Below are positions 61,215 through 64,000 of a stretch of DNA of 64,000 bases, piece after piece. Source of the DNA: Sphingomonas edaphi (GTDB lineage Bacteria; Pseudomonadota; Alphaproteobacteria; Sphingomonadales; Sphingomonadaceae); contig NZ_QXTF01000001.1 in the NCBI RefSeq assembly GCF_003583725.1, positions 1,178,001 to 1,242,000 of the forward strand. The letters run 5' to 3'. Within the stretch, counting starts at the first letter, position 1. The number at the start of each line of letters is the position of its first letter. The position numbers were made by a program, and so were the translations under genes. The notes beneath the pieces were generated by a model. It was not told where the DNA came from. It worked only from the letters and a program-made list of their open reading frames with translations, and did no database searches.

Positions 61215-62258
61215 CTAGGCCAAGTGGCCGCTCCGGTCCTGCTTGGTCGCGATATAATCGGCGTTGTGCGGATTGACCGGCATGTGGTGCGCCACCCGCT
61301 CGACCACCTCAATTCCGTGATCGCCAAGCCCGGTCAATTTGTTGGGATTGTTGGTCAGTAGCCGCACTTGGTCGATGCCTAGTGCGCGCAGGATCGCTGC
61401 CGCCATGCCATAGCCCCGCTCATCGTCGGCGAAGCCCAGCCGTCGATTGGCATCTACCGTGTCGAGTCCGCGATCCTGTAGCGCATAGGCGCGAAGCTTG
61501 TTGGCCAGCCCGATCCCGCGCCCTTCCTGACGCAGGTACAGCAACACTCCGCCGCCTTCCGCGCCAATGATGCGCAGTGCTTCCTTCAATTGCGGTCCGC
61601 AATCGCATTTCAGGCTGCCGAACACGTCGCCAGTCAGGCATTCGCTGTGCAACCGAACAAGCGGCGGCTTCCCGTCGAATGCCCCGACGACCAGCGCGAC
61701 ATGTTCCTCGCCGCTTGCCGAATCGCGGAACGCGACCATCTGACTGGGCGGCAAATCGTCGAGCGGCAGCCGGGCGCGCGCAACGATCATCGCTTCGGGC
61801 CGTGCGACCGCCCCGGCAATATCGGCGGGCAGCAAGGAGACGGCGGAAGCATCGTCTATCAGCCACAGCGCAGGCAGAAGTCCGGCTAGGCGCGCCAGCG
61901 TAAGCGCCGCCTGCGCCTCGTCCGGCTTTTCCACGGCAATGGCGGTCAGCGGCCCGATCGGCTCCCGGTCGAAATCGAGCCCAGGGTCGGCCAGCCGGCG
62001 CGCGGCATCCCGATCGAGCCATTCGCAATGACTGATCTCGACCGGCCCGTCGCGCGCCGCCTCGCGTTCGTTGCCGAGACCGAGCGCATGAGCGCGCTGC
62101 GCACTGATCAGCATCGGTGCGCGGCCCTTGGCATCGAGGAGATCGAGCGTCGCCTGGGTTGCAGTCTCGACCGGAAGGATGGTGCTCGACCCGACGGTCA
62201 CCGCGCGGCCGGCGCGAAGCGCGGCAATTGCCTGCTCGATGGCTGGGGCCGCCGTCAA
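61215..62258 (-). CDS. ribA: GTP cyclohydrolase II with a degenerate RibB-like N-terminal domain
   Basis: Starts riboflavin synthesis from GTP. From the TTG at 62258 the protein has 347 residues. The C-terminal RibA domain has [21 protein letters not shown] with zinc Cys207, Cys218 and Cys220, [21 protein letters not shown], and [12 protein letters not shown]. The first ~165 residues resemble a RibB domain but lack its acidic catalytic loop, so this is not a working RibBA fusion (inference). The TTG overlaps the xth stop as TTGA, a coupled rare start. Confidence 0.9.
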   Translation of the reverse strand: MTAAPAIEQAIAALRAGRAVTVGSSTILPVETATQATLDLLDAKGRAPMLISAQRAHALGLGNEREAARDGPVEISHCEWLDRDAARRLADPGLDFDREPIGPLTAIAVEKPDEAQAALTLARLAGLLPALWLIDDASAVSLLPADIAGAVARPEAMIVARARLPLDDLPPSQMVAFRDSASGEEHVALVVGAFDGKPPLVRLHSECLTGDVFGSLKCDCGPQLKEALRIIGAEGGGVLLYLRQEGRGIGLANKLRAYALQDRGLDTVDANRRLGFADDERGYGMAAAILRALGIDQVRLLTNNPNKLTGLGDHGIEVVERVAHHMPVNPHNADYIATKQDRSGHLA

Positions 62259-63046
62259 ACCTCGAGCTCGACGACCAGCGGGACATGGTCCGATGGCCGC
62301 TCCGAGCCGCGGCACGGCTCCAGCACGCGATGCGCGACCGCCTGTTCCGCCAGAGTCGGACTGGCCCAGATATGGTCGAGCCGCCGTCCCCGATCGCTCG
62401 CCGCCCAGTCCTGCGCCCGATAGCTCCACCAAGTGAAGTTGCGCTCGGGCGCCGGGATGAACTTGCGGCCTAAGTCGACCCAGTCATGTGCCTGCCGGAG
62501 CCGTTCCAGCGTCTCGACCTCGACGGGCGTATGGCTGACCACGTCCAGCAGCGCCTTGTGGCTCCACACGTCGCATTCCAGCGGGGCAATATTAAAATCG
62601 CCAACGATTAAAGTCGGCTCAGCCAACTTTTCAGACCAGCGCGTCATGCGCTCGATGAAGTCGAGCTTCTGTCCGAACTTGGGGTTGAGCGTCCGATCGG
62701 GGATATCGCCGCCCGCCGGGATGTAGACATTCTCCAGGCGGATACCGCAGTTTAGGCGCGCGCCGACGTGCCGCGCCTCACCATTGTCCTGCCAGTCGTG
62801 CCGCCCGCTGTCCTGTAGCGGCAGGCGCGACAAGATTGCGACGCCATGATGCATCTTCTGGCCATTAAGTTCGTGATGAACATAGCCGCGCGCATGGAAA
62901 AGCGCGGCCGGAAAGACGATGTCCTGTGCCTTGGTTTCCTGAAGACAGAGGATGTCCGGTTGCTCCTCGTCGAGGAACCGCTCGACGATATGCGCACGGG
63001 CACGAACGCTGTTGATGTTCCAGGAGGCGATCTTGAGCTTGGTCAC
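62255..63046 (-). CDS. xth: Exodeoxyribonuclease III / AP endonuclease
   Basis: The 263-residue endonuclease/exonuclease/phosphatase-fold enzyme carries [13 protein letters not shown] (Asn10), [12 protein letters not shown] (Glu37), [38 protein letters not shown] with catalytic Asp and Asn, RRLDHIWAS and [11 protein letters not shown] with the final Asp-His. It repairs abasic sites in base-excision repair. The GTG at 63046 gives [10 protein letters not shown]; a TTG at 63091 would add residues without similarity. It is coupled to ribA. Confidence 0.93.
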   Translation of the reverse strand: MTKLKIASWNINSVRARAHIVERFLDEEQPDILCLQETKAQDIVFPAALFHARGYVHHELNGQKMHHGVAILSRLPLQDSGRHDWQDNGEARHVGARLNCGIRLENVYIPAGGDIPDRTLNPKFGQKLDFIERMTRWSEKLAEPTLIVGDFNIAPLECDVWSHKALLDVVSHTPVEVETLERLRQAHDWVDLGRKFIPAPERNFTWWSYRAQDWAASDRGRRLDHIWASPTLAEQAVAHRVLEPCRGSERPSDHVPLVVELEV

Positions 63047-63142
63047 GTTATTGCCGGTAGCGGAGTTTTTGTCCGTTGCAAAAGTCCCCAAGTGGCTCCG
63101 CGCACGGCGCGCCTACTCGCATCGCTCCTCCGGATTGATACG

Positions 63143-63178
63143 AAAAGGCCCTTGCTCCGGGGGCATGGAGCAAGGGCC
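63143..63178 (-). terminator. Rho-independent terminator after lolA
   Basis: On the minus strand a perfect 12-base-pair stem GGCCCTTGCTCC / GGAGCAAGGGCC with an 8-base loop is followed by TTTT. It lies about 130 bases after the lolA stop and before xth. The rest of 63047-63306 shows no gene. Confidence 0.85.
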
Positions 63179-63306
63179 GACCAAGCGTTCGTCACGCAAG
63201 GCGATCATTGCGTAACCCGGGTAACAGGGGGAAACCCCGGCGGACAACGATCTAGCCTGACGGATAGCTCAACGAAGCTGTCGCCAAGCTTAACCGTTTT
63301 CGATTG

Positions 63307-63930
63307 CTACGCTTTTTTGCGCTTCGGCTCCGCATAGTTAAACGCGCTATCCGGTACCCCGACGTTGTAGCGCTGGTTGGAGAGGCGTACCGTCGTCTTC
63401 TTGTTCTGCGCGTCGATCGCCGTCCAGCCTTCGAGGCGGAGGCCGCCCGGTGCGCCCGGCGAGCGCTGGAAGGCGAGCACCAGCGTGCCGAATTCCGGCC
63501 GGCGCGCATCGCGAGCGCGAACGACTACGACCTGCGGGCTATCGCTTGGCTGGATGCGCGCGATTCGGCCCAGGTCCGGATTGGGCGACAGCAGGACGGC
63601 GAGCGGTGACTTGGAAATCGGCCAGCTCGACTTCTGCCCGACGTCATAATCAATGAAGCTCAGTGTCTTGCCATTGGCGACCAGCAGCATATTGACCCCG
63701 CCGCCATATGCGAATCGGATCTTGCCCGGGCGCTTGAGTTGCAGGGTTCCGGCCATTTGCCGGCCCTTGCCGTCGGTCTGAAGGAAGTTGGCGGTCATCG
63801 ACGTCGTCGCCGCAAGGCTCGCCTCGACCATCTTGAGGTCGGCCGAATTCGCTGCGGGGGCGGGCGCCGCCACGGTCGCGACCAGCGCTATCGGTATGAA
63901 GGCGCGCGCGAAGTTGGTGGCAAAACTCAT
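63307..63930 (-). CDS. lolA: LolA-family outer-membrane lipoprotein carrier
   Basis: The 207-residue periplasmic protein has a signal peptide ending near APAPAANS and the LolA pattern: MTANFLQTDGKGRQMAGTLQLKRPGKIRFAYGGG, VANGKTLSFIDYDVGQKSSWPI and LRLEGWTAIDAQNKKTTVRLSN. It would ferry lipoproteins from LolCDE to the outer membrane; lolA without lolB is usual in alphaproteobacteria. Transcribed leftward; a terminator follows. Confidence 0.88.
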   Translation of the reverse strand: MSFATNFARAFIPIALVATVAAPAPAANSADLKMVEASLAATTSMTANFLQTDGKGRQMAGTLQLKRPGKIRFAYGGGVNMLLVANGKTLSFIDYDVGQKSSWPISKSPLAVLLSPNPDLGRIARIQPSDSPQVVVVRARDARRPEFGTLVLAFQRSPGAPGGLRLEGWTAIDAQNKKTTVRLSNQRYNVGVPDSAFNYAEPKRKKA

Positions 63931-63961
63931 GTCATTCTCCGTCAGGTTCGATTGTCGCCCG

Positions 63962-64000
63962 TCATGGCGCTCGGGCCTTGAATGCCTCCTGAACCCATGG
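63962..64000 (-). CDS. Possible C-terminal end of a gene running past the window edge (partial)
   Basis: A minus-strand frame is open from the window edge to a TGA at 63964-63962, giving PWVQEAFKARAP. Only 12 codons are visible; it may be the end of the gene upstream of lolA. No family can be recognised. Confidence 0.35.
   Translation of the reverse strand, partial: PWVQEAFKARAP

Overview
The window reads as one contiguous stretch of chromosome from a high-GC alphaproteobacterium, most likely a member of the Sphingomonadales (inference from gene neighbourhoods such as purH / heparinase-like / rpe, hemCD / mitofilin-like, and from several small alphaproteobacterial families: DUF1674, DUF4170, DUF1491, DUF3576, MmcB). 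Genes are packed tightly; most operon joints are 1-4 base overlaps, and several convergent genes share a palindromic stop. No insertion sequence, prophage, CRISPR array or integrase was seen.

Layout. 1-16.2 kb: end of a membrane protein, purH, a heparinase-like protein, rpe, a serine hydrolase, rsmB, DUF1674, gpsA-tsaD, hemCD plus a membrane-anchored partner, a class A beta-lactamase-like protein, a 2-oxoglutarate dioxygenase, a GMC oxidoreductase, and rpmI-rplT ending at a strong terminator. 16.3-21.8 kb: a glyoxylate-shunt block (aceA, DUF4170, aceB) divergent from a RamB/ScfR-like regulator. 21.9-29.6 kb: pheST, plsC, a YdcF protein, ftsEX, a zinc-ribbon membrane protein and tRNA-Leu(GAG). 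29.7-34.6 kb: a compact secretion/fimbria-like locus on the minus strand (two DUF4402 proteins, a PapD-like chaperone, a large usher-like outer-membrane protein), the least ordinary protein-coding locus here. 34.7-42.3 kb: msrB, a class A penicillin-binding protein, small stress or repair genes, a SleB-type hydrolase, ptsN and hpf.

42.4-54.6 kb is the classic alphaproteobacterial origin neighbourhood. dnaQ, coaE, aroE and maf run leftward, and hemE, hemJ, rho, terC, mnmE, mnmG, rsmG, parA and parB run rightward from a 305-base gap at 45084-45388. That gap contains one perfect DnaA box and several near matches, nine GANTC (CcrM-type) sites, a nested inverted repeat and an AT-rich tract; I call it the likely chromosomal oriC. 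Two parS sites lie 5 and 7 kb to the right, one of them inside the rsmG coding sequence, next to parAB.

54.6-64 kb: leuS-lptE-holA with DUF3576, an outer-membrane beta-barrel-like protein, a TenI-like protein, a YggS protein, xth-ribA with a TTG start, and lolA. Starts were set by homology and Shine-Dalgarno spacing; several alternatives are noted in the entries. No database search was possible, so family names rest on recognised motifs and context.
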